64,000 bases of DNA from Persicobacter sp. CCB-QB2 (GCF_001274635.1 NZ_LBGV01000001.1:1736001-1800000); one strand, 5' to 3'. Counted from the stretch's first letter, positions 18,878 to 29,040 are shown. Made by a program: numbers and translations. Notes: generated by a model not told the origin, from the letters alone.

Positions 18878-20236
18878 TTATTTATCCTTCCGAACCATGC
18901 GGTTGGTGTTTTCCTTAAAGCCTTTTCGTGCCGACCATTTCTGGCGCGGTTTCAGGTTAAATTCCTTACTGTTTTTCGCACTTTTTTCATGAGTGGAAGC
19001 GCCTTTCTCCTTCTGCTCGCGTTCCAATCTCGAACGACGGCGGTTGGAATTTTTCATGGTGTTACCATAATGCTGATCCGCCTTAGGTCGATCCGTCTCC
19101 TCGATGATCAGCAAGTTGTCCGGCAATGGAATTTCCTCCATTTTCTCCCCCAAAATTTCTTCAATAGACGCAAAGTGGGTCTTTTCAATATCCCCCACAA
19201 AAGTAATAGAAGCTCCTTCTGCCCCATTACGAGCAGTACGTCCTACCTTGTGTACATAATCAGTATAGGTGTACGGCGTATTGAAGTTCACCACATGAGA
19301 AACATCTTCCACGTCAATACCACGAGCCGCTACATCCGTCGCTACCAAAACGCGGGCTTCACCAGAACGGAACTCTTCTAAGGAACGTTGACGGTAAGTC
19401 TCATCTTTGTTGGAGTGAATCACGCGGACCTCACCCGGAATGGTGGCGCCTAACTTGGAAGTAATCGCATCAGCCTCTTTCTTCGAAGCTGCGAACACGA
19501 TCACCTTGGTGAATTTCTCATAATCCCAAAGCATACCGGACAACAAGTTCAACTTCGTCGGCTTGTTAATCGGATACATTACATATTGCTGCAATTGCTC
19601 TACCGGACGCTGCTCCTCAGAAATCTCCACTTTCATGGGATTAAGGCATATCAGCTGAGACAATTCATCCGCTTCCTGATTAAAGGTTGCCGAGAAAAAG
19701 ATGTTCTGACGCTCCTCCGGCAACATCTCCAAAATCTTTTCTACCTGGCGGTAAAATTCCTTTTCCAACATGGAATCGGCCTCATCCACCACCAAATATT
19801 TGATATCCTTCAGAATCAAAAAACGGGTAACCGCCAACTCCTGTACACGACCGGGCGTGGCAATCAAAATATCCGTACCGCGCTCCAATTCATCCATCAT
19901 GCGCTGCTTTCCACTTCCCCCATAGATGGAAGTGATCCGAAGATTATTAAACCTACACAGCTGCTCCACTACCTCACGCACCTGAAATACCAAATCTTTG
20001 GTTGGCACCATGATCATCAAACGCGGATTTTCGCCCTGCGCATATTGCAATTTATTGATCATTGGAATCAGGTAAGCGGCCGTTTTACCGGAACCGGTAG
20101 GCGCAATTCCTACCAAATCTCTACCGGAAGAAATCTTCTTAATCGACTTCTCCTGAATGGGGCTCATCTCTTCCCATCCCAACTCACGAATACCTTTTGC
20201 AAGGTTTTTATTCAATTTAATATCTTCGAAATGCAC
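18878..20236 (-). CDS. DEAD-box ATP-dependent RNA helicase
   Basis: 452 residues. All helicase motifs are present in order: Q motif (MSPIQEKSIK), motif I (APTGSGKT), Ia (PTKDL), Ib (TPGR), II (VDEADSM), III (SAT), IV (IVFAASKKE), V (VATDVAARGID) and VI (HKVGRTARNG). The last 70 residues form a basic, disordered tail (NRRRSRLEREQKEKG) that probably binds RNA. It is in the RhlE/DeaD group, which remodels rRNA and mRNA; the exact subgroup cannot be set by eye. The start appears to be a GTG at 20236, unusual in this window, 56 bases after a good -7 box. Cytoplasmic. Confidence 0.9.
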   Translation of the reverse strand: MHFEDIKLNKNLAKGIRELGWEEMSPIQEKSIKKISSGRDLVGIAPTGSGKTAAYLIPMINKLQYAQGENPRLMIMVPTKDLVFQVREVVEQLCRFNNLRITSIYGGSGKQRMMDELERGTDILIATPGRVQELAVTRFLILKDIKYLVVDEADSMLEKEFYRQVEKILEMLPEERQNIFFSATFNQEADELSQLICLNPMKVEISEEQRPVEQLQQYVMYPINKPTKLNLLSGMLWDYEKFTKVIVFAASKKEADAITSKLGATIPGEVRVIHSNKDETYRQRSLEEFRSGEARVLVATDVAARGIDVEDVSHVVNFNTPYTYTDYVHKVGRTARNGAEGASITFVGDIEKTHFASIEEILGEKMEEIPLPDNLLIIEETDRPKADQHYGNTMKNSNRRRSRLEREQKEKGASTHEKSAKNSKEFNLKPRQKWSARKGFKENTNRMVRKDK

Positions 20237-20291
20237 AACGATTTTGTTTATTTCCTCTGGCCCCGACAGGCCGATGATTCAATTTAGCATG

Positions 20292-20299
20292 CAAAGGTA
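20292..20299 (-). promoter_or_regulatory. -7 box for the helicase gene
   Basis: On the minus strand TACCTTTG matches the Bacteroidota -7 consensus TAnnTTTG exactly. It lies 56 bases before the helicase start and directly after a terminator that isolates it from the upstream gene. Confidence 0.55.
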
Positions 20300-20300
20300 C

Positions 20301-20335
20301 AAAAATCGGGCAGGAAATTCATCCCCTGCCCGATT
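20301..20335 (-). terminator. Rho-independent terminator after the holin-like gene
   Basis: AATCGGGCAGG and CCTGCCCGATT form a perfect 11-bp stem with a 10-base loop. On the minus strand it ends in TTTTTG, 64 bases after the stop at 20399. Confidence 0.8.
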
Positions 20336-20398
20336 AATGGTTTTTATTTGTTCCAAGCCGCTCAATAATGGAGTAAAAAGCCGCCAAAATATCCCTGA

Positions 20399-20758
20399 CT
20401 ATTGCTCTATGCCCAAAATAGATTCTAGAAAGGTGGTGGTCAGAGATAGCAGAATACTAAAAAAGAGGGCTGCCCAAAAACCGGCCACATGAAAGCCAGA
20501 AACGATGCTATCGGCGAATAAAATCACCACTGCATTTATGACAAATGTGAAAAGTCCGAGGGTTAAAATATTTACCGGCAAGGTAAATATAAGCATCAGC
20601 GGACGGATAAAGGCATTTAAAATGGAAAGCACGAAGGCGACTTTCAGACCGACGATGTATTTGTTTTGCCCTGGATCAATTTGTACCCAATCCAGCACCC
20701 AAACCACAAACAGTACTGCCAGCGTGGTTACCAGCAGATTAACGATGTATCTTTTCAT
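20399..20758 (-). CDS. Phage-holin-4 superfamily (DUF-type) small membrane protein
   Basis: 119 residues with four predicted membrane segments at about 5-22, 33-50, 53-78 and 88-112. The NAFIRPLMLIFTLPVNILTL block is the hallmark of the PF04020 family (phage holin family 4, superfamily 2). Such proteins are widespread in bacterial chromosomes, and most have no link to phage lysis; a role in the inner membrane is all that can be said. It has its own terminator and stands alone between the helicase gene and a MITE copy. Confidence 0.85.
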   Translation of the reverse strand: MKRYIVNLLVTTLAVLFVVWVLDWVQIDPGQNKYIVGLKVAFVLSILNAFIRPLMLIFTLPVNILTLGLFTFVINAVVILFADSIVSGFHVAGFWAALFFSILLSLTTTFLESILGIEQ

Positions 20759-20834
20759 AGTCCAATATTTTTAGAAAAATTAGAGGATCCTCATGAAAAA
20801 ACAAAGGATTAAGGAAGAAAGGGATTTGAAATAA

Positions 20835-21050
20835 TCCGGATTATTCATGCTTCTGTCCTCGTCTAGCTGTAAAGCGGAAAAAATGAAGGCATAGTTTCCT
20901 ATTTCCAGTTTTTCCCAACGAAACAGATGAATGAGGAGAAAGCAAGCTTGCCCAAAATCGGACTATTATAAACCAAGGAAAATAAATTATAACAACCAGA
21001 AAATAAGATGCTTGCGATTAAGCGATAAATATAACGGCGAATAATTCGGG
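20835..21050 (+). repeat. MITE-like element with 4-bp target duplication (ATAA)
   Basis: 216 bp. Left repeat TCCGGATTATTCA (20835-20847), right repeat CGAATAATTCGGG (21038-21050). ATAA flanks both ends (20831-20834 and 21051-21054). The interior aligns throughout with the copy at 40023-40238. The AAGCAAGCTTGCCC segment and the central palindrome (here mutated) are present. Confidence 0.9.
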
Positions 21051-21130
21051 ATAATTTTCCCAGGAATGATCGACGCAATTCAGGAGTGAACTTGGAGCCT
21101 AATTCCACTCCTACCAAACACAAGTGGCAC

Positions 21131-21161
21131 AAAAAAAAGCCCATGAAAAATCACAGGCTTT
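21131..21161 (-). terminator. Terminator after the PDH E2 gene
   Basis: On the minus strand AAAGCCTGTGA pairs imperfectly with TCATGGGCTTT, followed by eight T. It starts 26 bases after the stop of the E2 gene. Confidence 0.65.
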
Positions 21162-21186
21162 CTTATGTTATATTTTTTGATGTTGA

Positions 21187-22842
21187 TTAGATCAACATGC
21201 GTACTGGCTCTTCCAACAATTCCTTGAAAGTTTTTAGGAAAGCTGCTCCCAAAGCACCATCCACTACTCGGTGGTCACAGGCCAAAGTTACTTTCATTAC
21301 ATTTCCAGGAACCACTGCTCCATCTTTCACTACTGGCACCTGCTTGATACCCCCTACGGAAAGAATACAAGCAGAAGGAGGGTTCACAATAGAAGTGAAA
21401 GACTCAATACCGAACATTCCCAAGTTGGAAATGGTGAAAGTATTTCCTTCCATCTCTGCTGGCCCTAACTTGCGGTTTTTCGCTTTACCTGCCAATTCTT
21501 TGATCTCAGCACCGATGTGCGACAAAGATTTGTTATCAGTGAAACGAACCGTTGGTACTACCAATCCATCCTCGATCGCTACTGCTACACCAATGTGAAT
21601 GTGGTGGTTGTATCGGATTTTATCTCCCAGCCATGCCGCATTCACTTTTGGATTCTGACGCAATGCCAAAGCAGTTGCTTTCACTACCATGTCGTTGAAG
21701 GAAATCTTCACTGGAGACACTTCATTCATCTGCTTACGCGCGGCGATAGCAGAATCCATGTCGATGTCCATGGTCAAATAATAGTGAGGTGCTTGTTGCT
21801 TGGACTCTGTCAAACGAGAAGCGATAATGTTTCTCATCTTGGAGTTCGCTACTTCCTCGAAGCTCTCCTCCCCTACTACCTGAGGCAACGCTACTGGTGC
21901 TGGTGCGGCATCATTGGAAGAAGTTGCTGCTGGCGCTGCCACTGGTGCAGGTGCTGCCGCAGGAACATAGTTTTCAATATCACGCTTAATGATACGTCCG
22001 TGATCTCCGGTACCTGCTACCTGACTCAGGTCAATGCCTTTATCAGCTGCCATTTTCTTCGCCAAAGGAGATGCTTTGATTCTGCCATTAGAGGAAGAAA
22101 CAGCCGGTGCTGCTGCAGGAGTTGTCGCTGGAGCCGCCGCAGGCGCTGCTTTCTCTGCTGCTGGTGCTTCTACCGGTGCTGGCGCTGCTGCACCCGCCGA
22201 TTCAGCTTCCAACAAAGCTTTCCAATCTGCATCAGACTCACCAATGATAGCAATAATACCGTCAATTGGCACTGCCCCACCTGCTTCTACAGCGATGTAT
22301 AATAATTTCCCATCAGAATAAGATTCCAATTCCATGGTCGCCTTATCGGTCTCTACCTCTGCAAGGATATCGCCGGTCTCTACAGCATCTCCTACATTTT
22401 TCACCCAAGAGGCGATTACCCCTTCGGTCATGGTATCAGACATTTTAGGCATGCGGATAACCTCTGCTGCAATTTTAGAAGTATCCACGGAAGCAGCGGC
22501 TGGAGCGGCCTCTGCTGCTGGAGCCGGAGCGGCTTCTTCTACAGCTGCTGGTGCTGAAGCACCACCACTCTGGATGTCTGCCAACAAGCTGTCAATATTC
22601 TCTCCGTCTTCTCCAATAATAGCGATTACACCGTCGATAGGTACACTCGCTTTTTCTTCAACCCCGATATATAGCAATGTGCCCTCTTCGTAGGACTCCA
22701 ATTCCATCGTGGCTTTATCGGTCTCCACTTCTGCAAGGATATCGCCTGATTCAACTTTATCTCCTACTTTTTTCAGCCAAGATGCGATAGTACCTTCGGT
22801 CATGGTATCGCTCATCTTAGGCATGCGGATCACTTCTGCCAT
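21187..22842 (-). CDS. pdhC: Pyruvate dehydrogenase complex E2, dihydrolipoamide acetyltransferase
   Basis: 551 residues from the ATG at 22842 (MAEVIRMPKMSDTMTEG); the upstream extension in frame is not coding-like. Two N-terminal lipoyl domains each carry the lipoylated Lys in ETDKATMELE (about residues 43 and 160). Ala/Pro-rich linkers separate them. A peripheral subunit-binding domain follows (ASPLAKKMAADKGIDLSQVA), then the catalytic domain with the active site DHRVVDGALGAAFL near the C-terminus. It transfers acetyl groups to CoA and forms the core of the complex in the cytoplasm. E1 and E3 genes are not adjacent. The acyl specificity (pyruvate) is inferred from the two-lipoyl layout and the close match of the N-terminal motif. 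Confidence 0.93.
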   Translation of the reverse strand: MAEVIRMPKMSDTMTEGTIASWLKKVGDKVESGDILAEVETDKATMELESYEEGTLLYIGVEEKASVPIDGVIAIIGEDGENIDSLLADIQSGGASAPAAVEEAAPAPAAEAAPAAASVDTSKIAAEVIRMPKMSDTMTEGVIASWVKNVGDAVETGDILAEVETDKATMELESYSDGKLLYIAVEAGGAVPIDGIIAIIGESDADWKALLEAESAGAAAPAPVEAPAAEKAAPAAAPATTPAAAPAVSSSNGRIKASPLAKKMAADKGIDLSQVAGTGDHGRIIKRDIENYVPAAAPAPVAAPAATSSNDAAPAPVALPQVVGEESFEEVANSKMRNIIASRLTESKQQAPHYYLTMDIDMDSAIAARKQMNEVSPVKISFNDMVVKATALALRQNPKVNAAWLGDKIRYNHHIHIGVAVAIEDGLVVPTVRFTDNKSLSHIGAEIKELAGKAKNRKLGPAEMEGNTFTISNLGMFGIESFTSIVNPPSACILSVGGIKQVPVVKDGAVVPGNVMKVTLACDHRVVDGALGAAFLKTFKELLEEPVRMLI

Positions 22843-23130
22843 AGTTCTATGATTGTGTTGTTTGGATATTAAAATTAGGTTTCGATTGTTTGTGGTTCCC
22901 AGCAAAAATGGATTGGGAGACCGCTGCAATATTAAAGAAATAATTCTTTAGCTGAAACAGAAAATGGGACTTGTTTCAAGTAAAAACATTAATAATATCA
23001 GTTTTTTAGATGCATGCAGCTCATTTTCACCTGAAAGAAAACAAAAAAGCCGTAAAAAATTATTTTCTATCTCGCAATAGAAGGAATTGATTATGATTTA
23101 CATCAAGTTGATTTCATTCCATCACACGCA

Positions 23131-26043
23131 TTAGAAAGCTAATAAAAAACTAAAGGTCGTATCCCCGTCTACTTCCTGCGCCAAACGAAATCCTGCCGAA
23201 AGTAAGGGCAGGGTTCGAATACCATTGAAATCAAACATCATTTCTAAACCATAAGTCAGCTGTTGATTATCCACCCCATTATCCAGTCTAAAATCCACCA
23301 GCTCCCCTCCGCTGTTAAAGACAGGAACAAACACCCCTTTATAATAACCGATATCTGAAAACAAATTCAGGCGAACGCGTTGAATGTTTACCAACGGCCC
23401 TATATGAATATCCGGATACCATAACGGAAAACCATAATCAAAAGAAGCCAGGGCGTAGTTTTCTGCTGTAGGATAGCCCGCCCCTCTAGCCCATCCAATG
23501 GTGGAACTATAAGAATAAGTGGTCAAATCTTTTAAATACTGATACTGATAAGCGCCCCGCACCCTAAGGGAATGATGTCGCCAAATGCCTGGCAAATACA
23601 ACCTGGCATTTGCCCCGACAATCTCTCCTTCATAATCCCCCGAAACGGAAGTCTTCCATTGCATATAGGCCGTAGCTCCCCATCGGGAATAAATATCTCG
23701 CTTCGATTGCTTAAATAAGTAACTCCATGAAACCAGAGAGTTCAGGGTATTCAGATATCCATTCCCCTGTTCAAAAGGCTGGACGGAATTATCAACAGTG
23801 GGAGAATCATAATCAGTAATGTAGGTATGATCCATCCCCACTCTCGCATTTACAAAATGAAAAAATCGATTGCGGGTAAAATTCAAAGGTATACCTGCGC
23901 TATAGGAAACATTAGCCTCCGTCCATTTCACGGGCAAGCTCACCAATTCATCTCCGGAGCGGAATGTTTCGTTGACGGATCGGTTTCCGTAATCCGCAGA
24001 CAAATTCAGCACCGGATACCAAGCCTGCCAGCTGATCCCGGCAGTAGCCTTACCGGTCATCTCCGTCAGGTTATATTTATACCCTCCCGTAAATGCAAAA
24101 TTAGAAAGGTCAGAAGTGGAAGTTAGCCCTATTAAAAATTCATCCATATCAGTATTAGCATCCACGGTAACTCCCCAAAGATAAGGATGGAACAAATGCG
24201 CGCCTTTATGGTAGTTTTTGGAATGATGTTCCTCCTTTTGTATGTGATCCAACAGGGCTTCCTTATTCTCCTGTTGTACCAAGGGTGCATAATAATGAAT
24301 ACCATTATCTTTCACCTCTTCCATCTTTTTCCAATGATCCGGATTTCCATGAGGAGCCAGTGCGATATTCATCCCATTCTTCCCAAAATCATTATAGATT
24401 AAATTCCCTGACTTTGAATCGAAAAGACCGTTAAAAGCCCCATATCGGGAAGACGTTAGCTGGAAACGTTCCCCTGTAGAGCGCTCCAAAGCATAAATAT
24501 TGTCGATCCCCGAAATGGGCGAGTTATACAAAACAAATTCACGAGAAGGCCTGGGTAAACCAAAATTCTCCAGCGTGGGACCAATCAGGATTTCTCTTTT
24601 TCCGGTTTTTAAATCTAACTGTACCATTTCCTTGCCTGCTTCAAGGGTCGTCACATAGACCAACGCTTTACCATCCACTGTCCATCGTGGTGTAAGTACA
24701 TTCCACTCTCCCGCTCGTGAAAAATATTGCAATTCAGCCCCCGTAAAAGCATTTAGAATGGCAATACCGTAAGTCCCATTTTCATTACTTTTCACGACGG
24801 CTATACGCTCTGCATCAGGCGAAAAACTAGGCGCCATATAACGACTTCTCCTGACTACCTTATGCACTTTTTTTTCATCCAGGTCCATCCACTTCACCAC
24901 AGAGTACACCCGCATCGGCCACCGTGGATCAGATTCAAACTCCGCCCACACCACCTTATTTTGTTCCACCGAAATAAAACCGGGGTTATTAAAACGCCCT
25001 AAGGTTTTAATCAGCGATTGACTACCATCCGGTTTAACGCGCACCAATTCATCGATATGGCTTAATCCACTTTTCACAACTATAATATCTCCATTGGGCA
25101 GCAATTCCGGTGCGGAATAATTGGTATAGGTTTTATTAGGTCGATCCACGACCAGTTGAAAGCCTGAAATATCCAGAGAAGCGATCTGCTGCTCCCACTG
25201 CTGTTTCAAATCATCAAGCATTTCCCCATAAGTAAAGCGGACATAACTCCCCGAGTATTTTTTTATAGAAGAAGAAAAAGTAAATGGAATAAAGGGTCGA
25301 TTAAAAGTACGGTTAATAATACTCCCCCATACTTTCACATCATCCGTTTTCCTGCGCACATAAGTCACCATATGATAGCCGGTCACGTAATGATTCGGCA
25401 CGAAATCTTTAAAGGAAGTCCCAATTTGCTTTTCATAGTTAAAACCACCGCGCTCCAACAAATTCATCCGGAATACCATATCAAATTGCGGATATCTTCC
25501 TCTTCCCCCTCGGGTGAGTGAGGTTTCCGCTGCTACGGCATCTCCCTCCCAAAACCAGGAATGCGCCATGACCCCGGCGGCTCCCCGGGCGGCCAAAGTC
25601 CCAAACAATGCCTCAATCACACTACCGGTTCCCGTGCGGGCAAGCTCATTCTGCACCACATGCCGATACTCATGTACCGCCAGTAAATCCATCCAGTCAA
25701 TAGTGCCTAAAAAATTATAATCCTGAGTAGAATTAGTGAAAAATTCCGTCCTCCTTGGCCCCATAGAAACAAAACCATTCGAAATCATGGTTTGGTTTTG
25801 AAGAATCAAAGGCAATTTCTTAGGGGTAATCCCCAAGCCAAAAGAAACGGCTTCCTGCACATGATCCATCGTATTGGACATTCTTATCGCTAAAGAATCT
25901 GCTCCTTCAGGGTAAATCACCTTTACACTTTTTACATTAATGGACTTCCATTTTAGTGATGCAGGTCCAGTGTCCAGTGTTCCTTGACCGAAAAGGTAAT
26001 CGGATGATAAACAGAAAATAGCGAAAATGACCAAAAAACGCAT
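23131..26043 (-). CDS. Outer-membrane protein combining an HExxH peptidase-like domain, a TolB-like propeller and a C-terminal beta-barrel
   Basis: 970 residues from the ATG at 26043 (MRFLVIFAIFCLSSDYLFG, a signal peptide); the frame also has a TTG at 26055. Residues about 30-300 resemble a peptidase-MA-like gluzincin: HEYRHVVQ (about 124) fits HExxH and WFWEGDAVAAET (about 163) could supply the third ligand. Residues about 300-600 look like a TolB/WD40-type propeller, with PSFSPDAERIAVVKS and TPRWTVDGKALVYV. The last 330 residues show alternating aromatic strands and end in Phe (TTFSFLLAF), as outer-membrane barrels do. The arrangement suggests a cell-surface protease tethered by its own barrel. 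Activity is inferred only. It is divergent from the spondin-domain lipoprotein gene. Confidence 0.75.
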   Translation of the reverse strand: MRFLVIFAIFCLSSDYLFGQGTLDTGPASLKWKSINVKSVKVIYPEGADSLAIRMSNTMDHVQEAVSFGLGITPKKLPLILQNQTMISNGFVSMGPRRTEFFTNSTQDYNFLGTIDWMDLLAVHEYRHVVQNELARTGTGSVIEALFGTLAARGAAGVMAHSWFWEGDAVAAETSLTRGGRGRYPQFDMVFRMNLLERGGFNYEKQIGTSFKDFVPNHYVTGYHMVTYVRRKTDDVKVWGSIINRTFNRPFIPFTFSSSIKKYSGSYVRFTYGEMLDDLKQQWEQQIASLDISGFQLVVDRPNKTYTNYSAPELLPNGDIIVVKSGLSHIDELVRVKPDGSQSLIKTLGRFNNPGFISVEQNKVVWAEFESDPRWPMRVYSVVKWMDLDEKKVHKVVRRSRYMAPSFSPDAERIAVVKSNENGTYGIAILNAFTGAELQYFSRAGEWNVLTPRWTVDGKALVYVTTLEAGKEMVQLDLKTGKREILIGPTLENFGLPRPSREFVLYNSPISGIDNIYALERSTGERFQLTSSRYGAFNGLFDSKSGNLIYNDFGKNGMNIALAPHGNPDHWKKMEEVKDNGIHYYAPLVQQENKEALLDHIQKEEHHSKNYHKGAHLFHPYLWGVTVDANTDMDEFLIGLTSTSDLSNFAFTGGYKYNLTEMTGKATAGISWQAWYPVLNLSADYGNRSVNETFRSGDELVSLPVKWTEANVSYSAGIPLNFTRNRFFHFVNARVGMDHTYITDYDSPTVDNSVQPFEQGNGYLNTLNSLVSWSYLFKQSKRDIYSRWGATAYMQWKTSVSGDYEGEIVGANARLYLPGIWRHHSLRVRGAYQYQYLKDLTTYSYSSTIGWARGAGYPTAENYALASFDYGFPLWYPDIHIGPLVNIQRVRLNLFSDIGYYKGVFVPVFNSGGELVDFRLDNGVDNQQLTYGLEMMFDFNGIRTLPLLSAGFRLAQEVDGDTTFSFLLAF

Positions 26044-26094
26044 GTAGGTATTCAAATCGTGATGGGTTTGGGTTATTAATTCAAGGTAAAAATA

Positions 26095-26110
26095 ATACTA
26101 TGTATAGTAT
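26095..26110. promoter_or_regulatory. Inverted repeat between divergent envelope genes
   Basis: ATACTA and TAGTAT flank the four bases TGTA. It sits 52 bases upstream of the minus-strand barrel-protein gene and 95 bases upstream of the spondin-domain gene, where a shared operator could act. Confidence 0.3.
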
Positions 26111-26205
26111 AAGATAAACAAGGTAAATCTGTTCCTCAATGGTTTTAACGTTTTATGTGAGAGAAATTCAATAATTTTTCTTTTTTTTGAAATAGAAATA
26201 ATCCT

Positions 26206-26952
26206 ATGAAATACATCAACCTAACTTTTATCTGTCTGATCAGCCTGTTTTATGGTGGCTGTAAAGAGGAGGTAGACCTTCGGGAGCTCCCCTACTATCA
26301 GGCCGATTATCGTGTTCAAATCATTAACAACTGGAATTCTGACGCATTTCCGGCCGATACCGTGGACCAACCGCATTTTTCAGAATGGGTACTTATGACT
26401 AACAATGGGGATCAAAGAGCCAAATTCTTTGAGCGATTCGATAATTATGCTTCTCCTCATTTAGATACACTCATCAACCCGGACTATTTGAGTACTTCAT
26501 CACTCATCAGGCAGGCCGAAAGCTTTGTTGAAACCGGCATGGCCAACCGAAACTGGACCAGTCCAATGGCTAATGCCCCGGATACCTCGCAAGTTTTCGA
26601 AGTGAATTTCAACCTGCACTACCCCTTCCTGGATGGTATTGCCAGAATCAATCCATCCCCCGACTGGTATGTTTCCTTCGACCGTGTAAAGCCACTGAGC
26701 AATGAGATCTGGGAAAAAAACCAGCTCTATTCCGCTCATTTTTTTGATGCCGGCTTATATGCTGACACCATTGGGTTTAATTTCCCCAGTCAGGAAATGC
26801 GCCACTATATCGCCAATAAAATTTCTTCCCTCACTGTTCCGCCCTTTGATTATCACTATCAGGAAAGTAATGGGCAATACCCGTACAGACAAACGGTCCT
26901 TATCCGATTGGAACTTATTGAAGGAAGTGTAAGAAATGGATTAGACGATTAA
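26206..26952 (+). CDS. Spondin-domain lipoprotein
   Basis: 248 residues. MKYINLTFICLISLFYGGCK has a lipobox ending in Cys 19. The rest resembles the N-terminal domain of F-spondin: YRVQIINNWNSDAFP with HFSEWVLMTNN in the first third, the signature NPSPDWYVSFDRV near residue 150, and FFDAGLYADTIGFNFPSQE near 180. In animals the domain binds matrix or phospholipids; bacterial copies are mostly uncharacterised. It is inferred to be an outer-membrane or periplasmic lipoprotein. It has its own terminator and is divergent from the protease-barrel gene, with which it might share control. Confidence 0.7.
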   Translation: MKYINLTFICLISLFYGGCKEEVDLRELPYYQADYRVQIINNWNSDAFPADTVDQPHFSEWVLMTNNGDQRAKFFERFDNYASPHLDTLINPDYLSTSSLIRQAESFVETGMANRNWTSPMANAPDTSQVFEVNFNLHYPFLDGIARINPSPDWYVSFDRVKPLSNEIWEKNQLYSAHFFDAGLYADTIGFNFPSQEMRHYIANKISSLTVPPFDYHYQESNGQYPYRQTVLIRLELIEGSVRNGLDD

Positions 26953-26976
26953 ATCACTACGCCAAGCGAAAAACAG

Positions 26977-27020
26977 AATCCCCAAAAGCAATTAGCCCTT
27001 TGTTTTTTTGGGGATTTTTC
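26977..27020 (+). terminator. Rho-independent terminator
   Basis: AATCCCCAAAA / TTTTGGGGATT pair over 11 bases with an 18-base loop, followed by TTTTC, 25 bases after the spondin-domain gene. Confidence 0.65.
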
Positions 27021-27102
27021 ATTTTTCAGAGAAGAAATTAAAATAAACACAAGTATTTTGATTTTACTCTGCAAAAAAAGGTAGTTCCCTCATTAAATTT
27101 GC

Positions 27103-27110
27103 TATTTTTG
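27103..27110 (+). promoter_or_regulatory. Likely -7 box for typA
   Basis: TATTTTTG matches TAnnTTTG and lies 121 bases before the typA start. No good -33 element was seen. Confidence 0.35.
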
Positions 27111-27231
27111 CACGTCAATTGAAAATGGGATTGTTTTTCCTTAATAAATGCTTGTCAAAATAGTCCATTCTGCAAGTATATAGAAACAATTCCTACCCAA
27201 TGAAGGCAATTAAATTTCTCTATAAAATATT

Positions 27232-29040
27232 ATGCAAAGCATCAGAAACGTTGCAATTATTGCACACGTCGACCACGGGAAAACGACCCTGGTAGACAAA
27301 ATTATCCACGCCTCGAAGTTGTTCCGTGAAAATCAGGAATTCGATGACTTGATTTTGGATAACAACGATTTGGAGCGTGAGCGTGGAATTACCATCACCG
27401 CAAAAAACGTTTCCGTAAACTACAAAGGAGTTAAGATCAATATTATCGATACTCCTGGTCACGCCGATTTCGGTGGTGAGGTAGAGCGGGTTCTTAAAAT
27501 GGCCGACGGTGTACTATTGTTGGTAGATGCCTTTGAAGGGGCTATGCCACAAACACGTTTCGTATTGAGCAAAGCTTTAGGGCTTGGTTTGAAGCCTATC
27601 GTAGTGGTAAACAAGGTCGATAAAGAAAACTGCCGTCCTGATGAAGTTCACGAGCAGGTATTCGACTTGATGTTCAACTTGGAAGCTACAGAAGAACAGT
27701 TGGATTTCGTAACCCTTTATGGTTCTTCGAAAAATGGCTGGATGTCTACCGATTGGCAAAAGCCAACCGATAGTATCACACCTTTATTGGATGAAATTTT
27801 GGAAACCATTCCGGAAGCTCCACAACCAGAAGGTAACCTTCAGTTTCAGGTAACTAACCTGGATTATTCTTCTTTCGTTGGTCGTATTGCGATTGGTCGT
27901 GTATACCAGGGCGAAATCAAAGAAGGTCAGTGGGTAGCGGTTACTAAAGCTGATGGCTCCATCACTAAGTCTAAAGTGAAAGAACTTCAAATTTTTGAAG
28001 GTCTTGGTAAAAGAAAGGTAGAAAGAGTAGGTGCTGGTGATATTTGTGCCGTGGTAGGTATTGATGGTTTTGAAATTGGTGATACTTTCACCTCTGTAGA
28101 AAACCCTGAGCCAATGCCTCGTATCGCTATTGATGAGCCTACCATGAGTATGCTTTTCGCTATTAACAACTCTCCATTCTTCGGTAAGGAAGGTAAGTTT
28201 GTCACTTCTCGTCACTTGAGGGATCGTCTTTTCAAAGAAACGGAAAAGAACCTGGCACTTCGCGTGAAAGAAACCGATACAGAGGATAAATTCTTAGTAT
28301 TTGGTCGTGGTATTCTTCACTTGGCGGTATTGATTGAAACCATGCGTCGTGAAGGCTACGAGCTTCAGGTAGGACAGCCACAGGTGATCTTTAAAGAGAT
28401 CGATGGTGAAAAGCATGAGCCTATCGAGTTGTTGGTGGTAGATGTACCGGACGAAACTTCAGGTAAAGTAATTGAATTGGCGACGCAGCGTAAAGGTGAG
28501 TTAAAGATTATGGAACCTAAAGGTGACTTGCAACATTTGGAATTCGAAATCCCATCTCGTGGTTTGATTGGATTGCGTAACAATATGTTGACCGCTACTC
28601 AGGGTGAGGCCATCATGACGCACCGCTTCCTGAAATACGCTCCTTTCAAAGGAGGTATTCCAGAGCGCTTGAACGGCTCCATCATCTCTATGGAAAACGG
28701 ACCTTCCACCGCTTACTCTTTGGATAAACTTCAGGACCGTGGAATTTTCTTCGTTGACCCAGGGGTAGATTTGTATGCAGGTCAGGTGATTGGTGAGCAT
28801 TCTCGTTCTAACGACTTGGCAGTTAACGTACAAAAGGGCAAGAAATTAAGCAACGTGCGTGCATCAGGATCTGATGACGCGGCCAAAATCGCTCCTGCTC
28901 GTAAGTTCTCTTTAGAAGAATCTTTAGAGTACATCCAAAAAGACGAATACGTAGAGGTTACGCCATTGAGCATCCGTATGCGTAAAATCATTTTAGATGA
29001 AAACGAACGTAAGCGTGCTTCTTCGAAAGCAAACGGCTAG
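27232..29040 (+). CDS. typA: Ribosome-associated translational GTPase TypA (BipA)
   Basis: 602 residues, the normal length. G1 is [10 protein letters not shown] (residues about 9-18), the switch region [12 protein letters not shown]3 [13 protein letters not shown]4 NKVDKE, and the later EF-G-like domains with the BipA-specific C-terminus ([16 protein letters not shown]). The elongation-factor-family GTPase binds the ribosome and supports 50S assembly and growth under stress such as low temperature. It is monocistronic with its own terminator. Codon use is more biased than in neighbouring genes, as expected for a highly expressed gene. Confidence 0.97.
   Translation: MQSIRNVAIIAHVDHGKTTLVDKIIHASKLFRENQEFDDLILDNNDLERERGITITAKNVSVNYKGVKINIIDTPGHADFGGEVERVLKMADGVLLLVDAFEGAMPQTRFVLSKALGLGLKPIVVVNKVDKENCRPDEVHEQVFDLMFNLEATEEQLDFVTLYGSSKNGWMSTDWQKPTDSITPLLDEILETIPEAPQPEGNLQFQVTNLDYSSFVGRIAIGRVYQGEIKEGQWVAVTKADGSITKSKVKELQIFEGLGKRKVERVGAGDICAVVGIDGFEIGDTFTSVENPEPMPRIAIDEPTMSMLFAINNSPFFGKEGKFVTSRHLRDRLFKETEKNLALRVKETDTEDKFLVFGRGILHLAVLIETMRREGYELQVGQPQVIFKEIDGEKHEPIELLVVDVPDETSGKVIELATQRKGELKIMEPKGDLQHLEFEIPSRGLIGLRNNMLTATQGEAIMTHRFLKYAPFKGGIPERLNGSIISMENGPSTAYSLDKLQDRGIFFVDPGVDLYAGQVIGEHSRSNDLAVNVQKGKKLSNVRASGSDDAAKIAPARKFSLEESLEYIQKDEYVEVTPLSIRMRKIILDENERKRASSKANG

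Noticed and set aside
20399..20758. The holin-type protein as evidence for a prophage
   Set aside because: This superfamily is common on chromosomes, and no phage structural, lysis or integrase genes are in the window.
20899..21144. An 81-codon open frame on the minus strand
   Set aside because: It overlaps the intact MITE at 20835-21050 and is not conserved in other copies.
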